Source: Klebsiella quasivariicola
Lineage (GTDB): Bacteria > Pseudomonadota > Gammaproteobacteria > Enterobacterales > Enterobacteriaceae
Reading direction: 5' to 3'
NCBI RefSeq assembly: GCF_002269255.1
Contig: NZ_CP022823.1
Span: 5,270,001-5,334,000, forward strand
DNA length: 64,000 nucleotides
The position numbers and the translations under genes were made by a program. A model generated the notes under the pieces. It saw only the letters and a list, made by a program, of their open reading frames with translations. It was not told the DNA's origin and searched no databases. Shown piece after piece: positions 1 through 12,190 of the stretch (its first letter is position 1; every line of letters begins with the position of its first letter).

Positions 1-201
1 GCATTTACCGATCCGGACTCTTATTTTCACAATTACGCCAAGCTGTCTAAGGAAGAAGCTGTGGATATCGCCACCTCGCTATGGAATGAGATTAACTTAA
101 TGAATCTAAAAGAAAACATTCTTCCAACCCGCGAGCGAGCCAGCCTGATCATGACCAAGAGTGCCAATCACTCAGTGAATCAGGTACGCTTACGTAAATA
201 A
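1..201 (+). CDS. coaA: Pantothenate kinase, C-terminal end (partial)
   Basis: This is the last 66 codons of pantothenate kinase, the enzyme that phosphorylates pantothenate in the first step of coenzyme A synthesis; the rest lies left of the window. The translated end (…ASLIMTKSANHSVNQVRLRK, then TAA) matches the E. coli CoaA C-terminus as I remember it. The gene is convergent with birA, as in E. coli, and the two share a short terminator hairpin. The family is certain from the C-terminal motif and from synteny, but the catalytic part cannot be checked here. Confidence 0.93.
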   Translation, partial: AFTDPDSYFHNYAKLSKEEAVDIATSLWNEINLMNLKENILPTRERASLIMTKSANHSVNQVRLRK

Positions 202-203
202 CG

Positions 204-230
204 AAAAAGGGAGCCGAAGCTCCCTTTTTT
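204..230. terminator. Bidirectional terminator between coaA and birA
   Basis: A stem of AAAAAGGGAGC and GCTCCCTTTTT closes a CGAA tetraloop. It has A and T runs on both sides, so it can end coaA on the plus strand and birA on the minus strand. The birA stop codon lies inside the T run. Confidence 0.85.
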
Positions 231-1191
231 ATTCTGCACTGCGCAATGATATTTCACCACCAACCCAGGCTTTTATTACACCATCCTGTTCCAGCAATAG
301 TGCGCCCTGGGCGTCAATGCCACGGGAAATGCCGTAAATTTCTTTATCGCCGATAATCAGTTTTACCGGGCGATGAATAAAGTTATCCAGTTTTTCCCAG
401 CGCGGCAGATAGGGCGCCAACCCCTCCTGCTCGAACAGCTCCAGACCCAGACGCAGCTCTTTTATCAGCCGCGCAGCGAGGAGGTTGCGATCAATGACAA
501 CCCCTGCTTCCTGAAGGCTGATCCACCCCTGATTGACAACATCAGACTCCACACGACGCATCACAAGATTGATACCTGCACCACTGACGATTTGCGCAGC
601 ATCGCCCGTCTTCCCCGTCAGTTCCACGAGGATCCCGGACAGCTTACGATCCTGCAGGTAAATATCGTTTGGCCATTTCACGCGAACCTGTTCAGCCCCG
701 AGCTGCTGCAGAACTTCAGCGATCACGATACCGATCACCAGGCTGAGTCCAATGGCCGCTGCCGGGCCCTGCTCCAGTCGCCAGTACATCGAGAGATAGA
801 GATTAGCGCCAAAGGGGGAAAACCATTTTCTGCCTCGCCGGCCTCGTCCTGCCTGCTGATATTCAGCCACACAGGCATCACCGGACGTCAGCTCGTCAAG
901 CCTGTCCAGCAAATACTGGTTAGTGGAGTCGATGACGGGAAGAACTGTTACTCGGCCATGTTCTATCTGTTGGGAGATCTTTTTCTCATCCAACAGATGA
1001 ATGGGCTCTGGCAGGCTGTAACCCTTGCCCGGCACGGTAAATACATCGACACCCCAGTCGCGCAAGGTCTGGATATGCTTATTAATCGCCGCCCGGCTCA
1101 TGCCTAACTGCTCACCAAGCTGTTCGCCTGAGTGGAATTCACCATCAGCAAGGATAGAAATCAACGTTAAAGGGATAGTATGGTCTTTCAC
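229..1191 (-). CDS. birA: Biotin-protein ligase / biotin operon repressor BirA
   Basis: BirA makes biotinoyl-AMP, transfers biotin to the AccB subunit of acetyl-CoA carboxylase and, when loaded, represses the bio operon. The product is 320 residues (E. coli 321). It has an N-terminal winged helix (about residues 20-46, GEQLGEQLGMSRAAINKHIQ), the GRGRRGR ligase loop at 115-121, and the central KWPND motif. I start it at the GTG at 1191, because the protein then begins VKDHTIPL like the E. coli enzyme and GAGGAGAG lies just upstream; an in-frame start further upstream would add 22 unrelated residues. The GTG overlaps the murB stop (GTGA), which suggests translational coupling. Confidence 0.96.
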   Translation of the reverse strand: MKDHTIPLTLISILADGEFHSGEQLGEQLGMSRAAINKHIQTLRDWGVDVFTVPGKGYSLPEPIHLLDEKKISQQIEHGRVTVLPVIDSTNQYLLDRLDELTSGDACVAEYQQAGRGRRGRKWFSPFGANLYLSMYWRLEQGPAAAIGLSLVIGIVIAEVLQQLGAEQVRVKWPNDIYLQDRKLSGILVELTGKTGDAAQIVSGAGINLVMRRVESDVVNQGWISLQEAGVVIDRNLLAARLIKELRLGLELFEQEGLAPYLPRWEKLDNFIHRPVKLIIGDKEIYGISRGIDAQGALLLEQDGVIKAWVGGEISLRSAE

Positions 1192-2216
1192 GCAATGCTC
1201 TCCTCTGCGTTGACTTCCCCATGTGTTCCTATGAAGCGCACCTCGGGCTGAAGCCATACATCGAATTTCGTCCCTACCTGCTGGCGAACGTAGTGGGCTA
1301 GTTTTACCACATCTTCGCTGGTCGCTCGATCTTCGTTAACCAGTACCAGCGCCTGCTGTCGGTGGACGGCTGCGCCGCCGATGCGTTGCCCTTTCAGCTG
1401 GCATTGATCGATTAGCCAGCCAGCGGCCAGCTTGACGGTACCATTTGCCTGCGGATAGTGCGGTGCATGAGGAAACTGCGCCAGCAGTGTTTCAGCAACC
1501 TGAGCACTAACGATAGGATTCTTAAAGAAGCTTCCGGCATTACCGTTAATCTTGGGATCCGGTAACTTAGTCATTCGCATATGACAGACGGCATCAAACA
1601 CCTGCTGCGGGGTGACGGTCTGCGGATCGAGACGCGTTAGATCACCATAACTCAGTACAGGCTGCCATGCTTTCGCTAACGTTAAGCCAATCGCGACGAT
1701 GGCGTAGCGATCCTGGTATTCATGTTTGAAGATACTATCGCGATAGCCAAAACGGCATTCCGCTGCTGAAAGACGTTGCTTACGCCCGGTTTCCAGCTCA
1801 ACGCAGTCAACATATTCGCAAACCCGCTGTAGCTCAACACCGTAAGCGCCAATATTCTGGATCGGCGATGATCCTGCGCATCCAGGGATTAATGCCAGAT
1901 TTTCCAGACCTGGCATCGCATGCTGTAGTGTGAACTGCACCAGTTTATGCCAGTTTTCACCGGCACCAACGTGCAAACGCCAGGCTTCAGGGGTTTCGCT
2001 CACCTCGATCCCCATAATCCGGTTGAGGATCACCGTACCGGCATAGTCGTTCAGAAACAGGACATTACTGCCTTCCCCAAGGATCAGCGTGGGTTCGCCT
2101 ACCGCGACAGCGGTTTGCCAGGCGCTTAGCAACTGTTGCTCGGTTTCGGCGCGAACTATCGTCCTGGCGGAGCGTTCAATGCCAAAGGTATTCCAGGGTT
2201 TGAGGGAGTGGTTCAT
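1188..2216 (-). CDS. murB: UDP-N-acetylenolpyruvoylglucosamine reductase MurB
   Basis: MurB is the FAD- and NADPH-dependent enzyme that reduces UDP-GlcNAc-enolpyruvate to UDP-MurNAc, the second committed step of peptidoglycan precursor synthesis in the cytoplasm. The product is 342 residues, the E. coli length. The FAD-binding segment LILGEGSNVLF lies near residue 50, IPGCAGSSPIQNIGAYG near 110-125, and the late motif GNAGSFFKNP carries the catalytic serine. I chose the ATG at 2216 (MNHSLKPWNTFGI); a longer frame adds 27 residues with no family counterpart. It precedes birA in a two-gene unit just downstream of the rRNA operon, as murB follows rrnB in E. coli. Confidence 0.97.
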   Translation of the reverse strand: MNHSLKPWNTFGIERSARTIVRAETEQQLLSAWQTAVAVGEPTLILGEGSNVLFLNDYAGTVILNRIMGIEVSETPEAWRLHVGAGENWHKLVQFTLQHAMPGLENLALIPGCAGSSPIQNIGAYGVELQRVCEYVDCVELETGRKQRLSAAECRFGYRDSIFKHEYQDRYAIVAIGLTLAKAWQPVLSYGDLTRLDPQTVTPQQVFDAVCHMRMTKLPDPKINGNAGSFFKNPIVSAQVAETLLAQFPHAPHYPQANGTVKLAAGWLIDQCQLKGQRIGGAAVHRQQALVLVNEDRATSEDVVKLAHYVRQQVGTKFDVWLQPEVRFIGTHGEVNAEESIA

Positions 2217-2305
2217 AGTGGCTTCCTGATGCAAAATCGGCGTTAGTTTACCGTATCTGGCGGGGGAAGGCTTGCCTGATTGCAGGGGCAATAACATTGC
2301 GGGGC

Positions 2306-2399
2306 GTTACCGGTGGTGATGCGAGGTACCGGTCCAGGCTACAGGTTGTGCAGGGCGGGTACGAATCCGTAGCCCCGGTAAGCGCAGCGCCACCGGGGG
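2306..2399. repeat. REP/BIME-like palindromes between murB and the rRNA terminator
   Basis: A GC-rich stretch holds two imperfect palindromes. The clearer one (2369-2399) begins GTAGCCCCGGTAAGCGCAGC and ends GCGCCACCGGGG, the usual REP form with a GCGCAGCGC core. The same GTAGCCC…GCGCAGCGCC pattern recurs at 55831-55860. No gene is visible here. Confidence 0.65.
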
Positions 2400-2424
2400 A
2401 GGCATGCCGGCACGCTGGCCGGAC

Positions 2425-2460
2425 CACAAAAACGCAAAAAGCCCATCCGTCAGGATGGGC
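2425..2460 (-). terminator. rRNA operon terminator
   Basis: Read leftward from 5S, the arms GCCCATCC and GGATGGGC close a TGAC loop and are followed by TTTTTGCGTTTTTGTGG. This is an intrinsic terminator placed where rrn T1 lies in E. coli. Confidence 0.9.
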
Positions 2461-2474
2461 TCTTCACTTGTTTG

Positions 2475-2594
2475 ATGCCTGGCAGTTCCCTACTCTCACA
2501 TGGGGAGACCCCACACTACCATCGGCGCTACGGCGTTTCACTTCTGAGTTCGGCATGGGGTCAGGTGGGACCACCGCGCTAGTGCCGCCAGGCA
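2475..2594 (-). rRNA. rrf: 5S ribosomal RNA
   Basis: The 120-nt minus-strand sequence runs from TGCCTGGCGGCACTAGCGCG to GGAACTGCCAGGCAT. The ends pair to form helix I. Both length and sequence match E. coli 5S apart from scattered substitutions. There is one 5S copy, about 100 nt downstream of 23S. Confidence 0.98.
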
Positions 2595-2691
2595 AATTCT
2601 GTTTTATCAACACGTCTCACGGACGCATCGATTAATCTGAATCAGAGCTGAAAATCTTCTCTCAATTCCGCCAAAACATCTTCGGCGTTGT

Positions 2692-5593
<2,902 letters not shown>

Positions 5594-5690
5594 TCACAAC
5601 CCGAAGATGTTTCACTTCTGATTGCGAAAATTTGAGAGACTCGAACACACTTAAACAGTGTGTCGTTTCAATTTTCAACTTGATCCAGAT

Positions 5691-5702
5691 TTTTAAAGAG
5701 CA
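5691..5702 (-). promoter_or_regulatory. Spacer boxA antiterminator before 23S
   Basis: TGCTCTTTAAAA on the minus strand lies between tRNA-Ala and 23S. Spacer boxA elements of this form bind NusB/S10 and renew rRNA antitermination. The position is as in E. coli rrn operons. Confidence 0.75.
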
Positions 5703-5762
5703 AAACTTCGCAGTGAACCTTTTCAGGTACACTCTGAAGTTTTCTTGTTTTTGCAGTAAAGA

Positions 5763-5838
5763 TGGTGGAGCTATGCGGGATCGAACCGCAGACCTCCTGC
5801 GTGCAAAGCAGGCGCTCTCCCAGCTGAGCTATAGCCCC
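5763..5838 (-). tRNA. alaT: tRNA-Ala (TGC)
   Basis: This is a 76-nt spacer tRNA read leftward, from GGGGCTATAGCTCAGCTGGG to AGCTCCACCA, with the CCA encoded. The anticodon loop CTTTGCACG gives UGC. It is identical as far as I can tell to the E. coli rrn spacer tRNA-Ala. Confidence 0.97.
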
Positions 5839-5942
5839 ATCGTAGTATCTCATCAACCTTAATTCTTTCTGAGACAAGGCGTGGAACGGCGAAGCATACT
5901 CAGGTATGCGAGTCGTTTCACAACGCGGTATCAGGAAGAATT

Positions 5943-6019
<77 letters not shown>

Positions 6020-6090
6020 GCAGAGATTACTTACTGCTCTATTTTCATCAGACAATCTGTGTGAGCACTACAAAGGCAGGTTCTTTAAGG

Positions 6091-7630
<1,540 letters not shown>

Positions 7631-7762
7631 AAGTTTGATGCTCGTGAATTAAACTTCGTAATGAATTACGTATGTTCACTCAGAGACTTGGTATTCATTT
7701 TTCGTCCGAGGACGTTAAGAATCCATGTCACTTTGAGTGCCCACACAGATTGTCTGATAAAT

Positions 7763-7774
7763 TGTTAAAGAGCA
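7763..7774 (-). promoter_or_regulatory. Leader boxA antiterminator
   Basis: TGCTCTTTAACA on the minus strand lies about 130 nt upstream of 16S. It is the canonical rrn leader boxA that nucleates the Nus antitermination complex. Confidence 0.9.
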
Positions 7775-7810
7775 GTGCCGCTTCGTTTTTCGCTGCGGCG
7801 CGGGGTGTGC

Positions 7811-7838
7811 ATATTACGCTTTCCCGCTGCAGAGTCAA
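7811..7838 (-). promoter_or_regulatory. rRNA promoter P2
   Basis: TTGACT at 7838-7833 and TAATAT at 7816-7811 are separated by 16 bp, and GCACACCCC follows. This is essentially the E. coli rrn P2 sequence. Confidence 0.9.
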
Positions 7839-7929
7839 GCATTTATTTTTGCTTTTCTCTGCGAGGTTCTCACCGGAACCCCGCTGACCCGGCGGCTTGC
7901 TTGCCGTTGTTCCGTGTCAGTGGAGGCGC

Positions 7930-7957
7930 ATTATAGGGAGTAATTCTGAAGTGACAA
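7930..7957 (-). promoter_or_regulatory. rRNA promoter P1 with UP element
   Basis: TTGTCA (7957-7952) and a perfect TATAAT (7935-7930) are separated by 16 bp. A GCGCC discriminator follows, typical of ppGpp-sensitive stable-RNA promoters. The A/T tract at about 7960-7980 (AAATTTAAAAAAACTTTTC on the plus strand) sits where the UP element lies. Fis sites are expected further upstream but I cannot define them by eye. Confidence 0.9.
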
Positions 7958-8009
7958 GGGGAAATTTAAAAAAACTTTTCGTTCGCTCGATTTTCCATCA
8001 AGGCGCTGT

Positions 8010-8552
8010 TTAAACGCCCTGTTTGCGGATCATTTGCGCGATTTCGCGGGCAAACCGGGATACCTGTTGCCAGTCGGTATAGACCACTTCTTTACGGATA
8101 TCCGTTTCCCCCCCGGTCATTTTCATAATCAGGCGGATCATAAGCCGATCGTACCAGCGGTAACGTGGGTAGCGCAGCGCGCCGGCAAACACCGCGCAGC
8201 TCTGCGGCTGCCACGGCGAATTAAGGAGAAACTTGCGTGTATAGCTGTTGGTCTGTGGCGTGCGCTTCTCAGGTTTGCGCGCCACCAGGTTGACCGAGAA
8301 GAATGCGCCCGGCAACGCCTGCAATGATGTGAGATGCTTTTTGACAAAGCGATCTACGGCCGGATGAAAGTGCCCATAGCGAATCGACGCGCCAATCACC
8401 ACCCGATCGTAGTGATGCCATTCGACGACATCGGTACGGTTCAGGTTCAAGGTATCCGCGTCGATGCCCAGCTCTTTCAGCTCGGAGGCGAGAAACGAAG
8501 CGATTTCACGGGTCTGCCCGTCGCGGGTGGAGAAAAGAATTAAAGTTTTCAC
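8010..8552 (-). CDS. hemG: Menaquinone-dependent protoporphyrinogen IX dehydrogenase HemG
   Basis: HemG is an FMN flavodoxin-like enzyme that oxidises protoporphyrinogen IX to protoporphyrin IX in haem synthesis, passing electrons to quinones at the inner membrane. The product is 180 residues. The flavodoxin P-loop is LILFSTRDGQTREIA near the N-terminus, and the motif RKPEKRTPQTNSY is the long-chain insert typical of HemG. I start at the GTG at 8552 because AGGAG lies 5 nt upstream and the protein then begins (M)KTLILFS as in E. coli; a second GTG two codons earlier overlaps the ribosome site. It lies 11 nt after trkH and just upstream of rrn P1. Confidence 0.95.
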   Translation of the reverse strand: MKTLILFSTRDGQTREIASFLASELKELGIDADTLNLNRTDVVEWHHYDRVVIGASIRYGHFHPAVDRFVKKHLTSLQALPGAFFSVNLVARKPEKRTPQTNSYTRKFLLNSPWQPQSCAVFAGALRYPRYRWYDRLMIRLIMKMTGGETDIRKEVVYTDWQQVSRFAREIAQMIRKQGV

Positions 8553-8563
8553 GAGCACTCCTG

Positions 8564-10015
8564 TTATTCGCGCCAGAAAGTGGGGGTAAAGAGCACCAGT
8601 AAGGTAAACACTTCCAGACGACCAAACAGCATATTAGCAATCAGGATCCATTTCGCGACCGGGTTCATGGTGGCAAAGTTGTCCGCGACGACGCCGAGCC
8701 CAGGCCCGAGGTTGTTCAATGTCGCTACCACGGAGGCGAAAGCAGAAAAGTCATCCACCCCGGTGGCGATAATAGCCAGCATGCTAATGATAAAGACCAG
8801 CGCATAGGCGGAGAAAAATCCCCATACCGCTTCCAGAATACGCTCTGGCAGCGCGCGGTTGCCTAATTTGATGCTATACACCGCATTCGGGTGAACCAGA
8901 CGCTTCAGCTCACGGTTGCCCTGCTTAAACAGCAGCAGGATACGGATCACCTTTAAGCCGCCGCCCGTGGAGCCAGCACAGCCGCCGATGAATGCAGAGC
9001 AGAGCAGCAGCACAGGCAGGAACAGCGGCCAGCGCGCAATGCTATCGGTGGTAAAGCCGGCGGTGGTCGCCATCGACACCACCTGGAAAAACGCCTGGTT
9101 CAGCGTCGTCAACACCGAGCCGTACACGTTATGAAGCCATAGCACCAGCGTACAGACGATGACCAGCGTCAACTGGACGCCAATGAACATGCGAAACTCA
9201 GGATCACGCCAGTACACCTTCAGGCTGCGTCCGCTCAACAAAGAAAAATGCAGACCATAGTTACAGCCGGAGATCAGCAAGAAGATGGCAATGATGGAGT
9301 TGATCATCGGACTGTTGAAATAGCCGACGCTGGCATCGTGAGTCGAAAAACCGCCGATGGCGATAGTGGCGAAGCTGTGCCCAATCGCATCGAACGCCGG
9401 CATACCGGCAAACCAGAGCGCCAGTGCGCAGGCTATCGTCAATAACACATAGATAAGCCAGAGGGTCTTCGCCGTCTCGGCGATACGCGGACGCATCTTG
9501 TTATCCTTCAGCGGGCCGGGCATTTCCGCGCGGTAAAGCTGCATCCCCCCGACGCCAAGGATAGGAAGAATCGCCACCGCCAGCACAATGATCCCCATAC
9601 CGCCGAACCATTGCAGCATCTGCCGATAAAAGAGGATCGCATGCGGTAACGAGTCCAGCCCCACCAGGGTGGTCGCCCCGGTCGTCGTCAGGCCAGAAAA
9701 TGATTCGAAGAAAGCATCCGTCACCGTCAGGTTCGGCTGCTCGGCGAAAATAAAGGGCAAGGCCCCCACGCTCCCCAGCACGGTCCAGAACAGCACCACG
9801 ATGAGAAACCCTTCACGGGATTTCAGTTCGCCTTTTTGCTTACGGTTCGGCCACCACAGCATGGAGCCAATCGCCAGCGCGACAAAGAAGGTTTGAGTGA
9901 AGGCCCGTCCCGCACCGTCGCGATATATCAGGGCCACTAATCCCGGGACGATCATCGTCCCCGAAAACAAGATGACCAGCAGTCCAACGATTCGGGTTAT
10001 GGCGCGAAAATGCAT
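8564..10015 (-). CDS. trkH: Trk potassium transporter membrane subunit TrkH
   Basis: TrkH is the inner-membrane channel subunit of the Trk low-affinity, high-capacity K+ uptake system; it works with the NAD-binding subunit TrkA, encoded elsewhere. The product is 483 residues, the E. coli length. It is very hydrophobic, with four pseudo-repeated M1-P-M2 units. The first filter segment is SGLTTTGATTL, with later repeats ATIAIGGFSTHD, SMATTAGFTTDS and TLNNLGPGLG. It is followed closely by hemG, so the two are probably cotranscribed. Confidence 0.97.
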   Translation of the reverse strand: MHFRAITRIVGLLVILFSGTMIVPGLVALIYRDGAGRAFTQTFFVALAIGSMLWWPNRKQKGELKSREGFLIVVLFWTVLGSVGALPFIFAEQPNLTVTDAFFESFSGLTTTGATTLVGLDSLPHAILFYRQMLQWFGGMGIIVLAVAILPILGVGGMQLYRAEMPGPLKDNKMRPRIAETAKTLWLIYVLLTIACALALWFAGMPAFDAIGHSFATIAIGGFSTHDASVGYFNSPMINSIIAIFLLISGCNYGLHFSLLSGRSLKVYWRDPEFRMFIGVQLTLVIVCTLVLWLHNVYGSVLTTLNQAFFQVVSMATTAGFTTDSIARWPLFLPVLLLCSAFIGGCAGSTGGGLKVIRILLLFKQGNRELKRLVHPNAVYSIKLGNRALPERILEAVWGFFSAYALVFIISMLAIIATGVDDFSAFASVVATLNNLGPGLGVVADNFATMNPVAKWILIANMLFGRLEVFTLLVLFTPTFWRE

Positions 10016-10053
10016 CTCTGGCGCTTCCTTTGATAGGCAAAAAACAGAGGGGA

Positions 10054-10668
10054 TTATTCGTTAATCTTCAGTAATTGCAATGAACCGCGACTAAAATCAG
10101 CCAGTTTTGCTGAAAAAGCCGCCACTTCGGCCTGGGGAAGCGCCACGCGCAGTCGAACCGACGCCAGATATTCGCTTTCAACAACCTTTCCGGAGAATTG
10201 GGCGAGCAGCGCTTCGACACCGGCCAGTTGCCCATACTCACATTGCAAAGTATATGCCGTTAACGGCGTCTTGCGCAGCGTCGTCAACTGCGCCAGCGCC
10301 TGATGAACACCGCCGCCATACGCCTTCACCAGCCCGCCGGTGCCCAGCAGGATACCACCGTAGTAACGCACGACGACAGCGGTTATCTCGCCGACGCCGC
10401 ACCCCATCAGCTGCGCCAGCATCGGTTTACCTGCGGTCCCCGCCGGTTCGCCATCGTCAGAAAACCCCAGCTGTTGCGAATCATCAGGCGGCCCGGCGAC
10501 CCACGCCACGCAATGGTGGCGGGCATCAGGGTGATCCGCTTTGACGGACTCGACAAAAGCTTTTGCCGCCGCCACGCCGTCGGTATGCGCCAACAGCGTG
10601 ATAAAACGGCTTTTTTTAATCTCCTCAACGACGGTAACCGGCGCCGCCGGGATTAACCAGCTCTCCAT
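10054..10668 (-). CDS. yigZ: IMPACT-family protein YigZ
   Basis: YigZ is a 204-residue protein of the IMPACT/YigZ family, related to a eukaryotic translation-stress regulator; its bacterial role is not established. The N-terminal UPF0029 domain carries the family signature GEPAGTAGKPML near residue 75 and VVRYYGGILLGTGGLVKAYG near 100-118. The C-terminal part (about 140-204) is the DUF1949 ferredoxin-like domain. The start ATG shares one base with the pepQ stop (TGATG), so the pair is probably translationally coupled. Confidence 0.93.
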   Translation of the reverse strand: MESWLIPAAPVTVVEEIKKSRFITLLAHTDGVAAAKAFVESVKADHPDARHHCVAWVAGPPDDSQQLGFSDDGEPAGTAGKPMLAQLMGCGVGEITAVVVRYYGGILLGTGGLVKAYGGGVHQALAQLTTLRKTPLTAYTLQCEYGQLAGVEALLAQFSGKVVESEYLASVRLRVALPQAEVAAFSAKLADFSRGSLQLLKINE

Positions 10669-11999
10669 CAGGCCAGCTTCAGATCGCGCGTCATATTTTC
10701 GATGCTGTTTTCGTGAACCACCACGTTATCTTCGATACGGATCCCGCCAAACGGCTTCATGGCGTCAATTTTTTGCCAGTTGAAGTGCTTGCTGAATGGG
10801 CCTTCACGCCACGGCGCCAGTAACGACTCGATGAAGTAGATGCCGGGTTCAATGGTCAGCACCATACGCGGCTCGATAATACGGGTGCAACGCAGGTACG
10901 GATATTTCGACGGCGCCGCCAGATGCGTACCGGTATCGTCCTGCATAAAGCCCGCAACATCATGCACCTGCAGACCCAGCGGATGACCAATCCCGTGCGG
11001 CATAAATGGCCCGGTCAGATCATTCTCCACCATCGCCTCTTCGCTTATGTCAGTGACTAACTGGTGTTTACGTAACAGCTTCGCAATGCGCTGATGGAAC
11101 TGAATATGATAATCAACGTAGCGCGTCCCGGCTTTCATGGTGCTAATCAGCGCCAGCTGCTCGTCGTTAACGTCTTTAATCAGATGGGCAAAGTCGTTGT
11201 CGCCGTGTGCCGCCCAGGTCCGGGTCAGATCCGCGGCATAGCCGTTATATTCTGCGCCAGCGTCGAGCAGGAAGCTGCGCATCTCCGCCGGGGCGCGATG
11301 ATCCAGTTTGGTGTAGTGCAGGACGGAGGCATGCTCATTCAGCGCGACAATGTTGCTGTAAGGCACGTCGGTGTCACGATGGCCGGTGGCGGTAAGATAG
11401 GCCTGGTTGATATCGAATTCGCTCATTCCGGACTGGAAAGCTTCGTAGGCCGCACGATGGCCATTGACCGCTGACTTCTGCGCTTCACGCATGCAGGCCA
11501 GCTCGTAATCGGTTTTGTAAGCCCGGTAGTAATGCAGGTAATCGATAACCCCTTTCGGATTGATCTTATCCGCGGCGATACCCAGGCCCAGCGCGCGCTC
11601 CGCTACCGGCCCAATATAGCCGATATTACCGCGAGCGGCAGGTAACTGGCTGCCGATACCATCGGCCTTCGGCAGCGCAATGACGTCAATCTCTTCGGTC
11701 CAGAACGAGGTTGGCAACGGCTCGACGTTATGCCAGTAATCGACCGGCAGATAGAACCACAGCTTCGGTTTGTTGACGCCATCCACCAGCAGCCAGCAGT
11801 TAGGCACCTGGGTCACCGGCACCCAGGCTTTAAACTGCGGATTGACCTTGAACGGGTACGGATGGTCATCGAGGAAGACGTTAACCAATTCACCGGAGTG
11901 AATCAGCAGAGCATCCATCTGAAAACGGGCCAGGACGTCGCGGGTACGTTCTTGTAGGGTAACAATATGATTTTTATAGAGCGCGGCCAGGGATTCCAT
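10668..11999 (-). CDS. pepQ: Xaa-Pro dipeptidase PepQ
   Basis: PepQ is a cytoplasmic dimetal (Mn2+) dipeptidase that cleaves dipeptides with C-terminal proline. The product is 443 residues, as in E. coli. It has the pita-bread metallopeptidase fold in the C-terminal half. Metal ligands are visible in LLDAGAEYNGYAADLTRTW, GHPLGLQVHDVAG, VLTIEPGIYF and GGIRIEDNVVV. I start at MESLAALYKNHI at 11999; a longer open frame adds 32 residues without family support. It is divergent from fadB across a 190-bp region that holds the FadR operator. Confidence 0.96.
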   Translation of the reverse strand: MESLAALYKNHIVTLQERTRDVLARFQMDALLIHSGELVNVFLDDHPYPFKVNPQFKAWVPVTQVPNCWLLVDGVNKPKLWFYLPVDYWHNVEPLPTSFWTEEIDVIALPKADGIGSQLPAARGNIGYIGPVAERALGLGIAADKINPKGVIDYLHYYRAYKTDYELACMREAQKSAVNGHRAAYEAFQSGMSEFDINQAYLTATGHRDTDVPYSNIVALNEHASVLHYTKLDHRAPAEMRSFLLDAGAEYNGYAADLTRTWAAHGDNDFAHLIKDVNDEQLALISTMKAGTRYVDYHIQFHQRIAKLLRKHQLVTDISEEAMVENDLTGPFMPHGIGHPLGLQVHDVAGFMQDDTGTHLAAPSKYPYLRCTRIIEPRMVLTIEPGIYFIESLLAPWREGPFSKHFNWQKIDAMKPFGGIRIEDNVVVHENSIENMTRDLKLA

Positions 12000-12147
12000 C
12001 TTTTGTCCTTTGCTTTTATGGGATCGTGATACACCGCATCTTAGCACATCGCCCTGCGTGCGGGTGATTTCCGCCGGATGTGATCCGACCAGCAATTATT
12101 TAAAGAGTTATTTGCAATTCTTTAACATAAATTCCACACTCCGTTTC

Positions 12148-12164
12148 ATCTGGTATGACCAGAT
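12148..12164. promoter_or_regulatory. FadR operator of fadBA
   Basis: ATCTGGTATGACCAGAT is a near-perfect 17-bp palindrome that fits the FadR consensus and differs by one central base from the E. coli fadB site as I remember it. It lies 26 bp before the fadB start. Long-chain acyl-CoA releases FadR, so fadBA should be induced by fatty acids. Confidence 0.92.
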
Positions 12165-12190
12165 CATATTGCTGGATTCAGGAGACTGAC

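Noticed and set aside
373..1107. A 244-codon plus-strand open frame antisense to birA
   Set aside because: It lies wholly within birA on the other strand, has no ribosome site or recognisable domain, and reads like the complement of a GC-rich coding gene.
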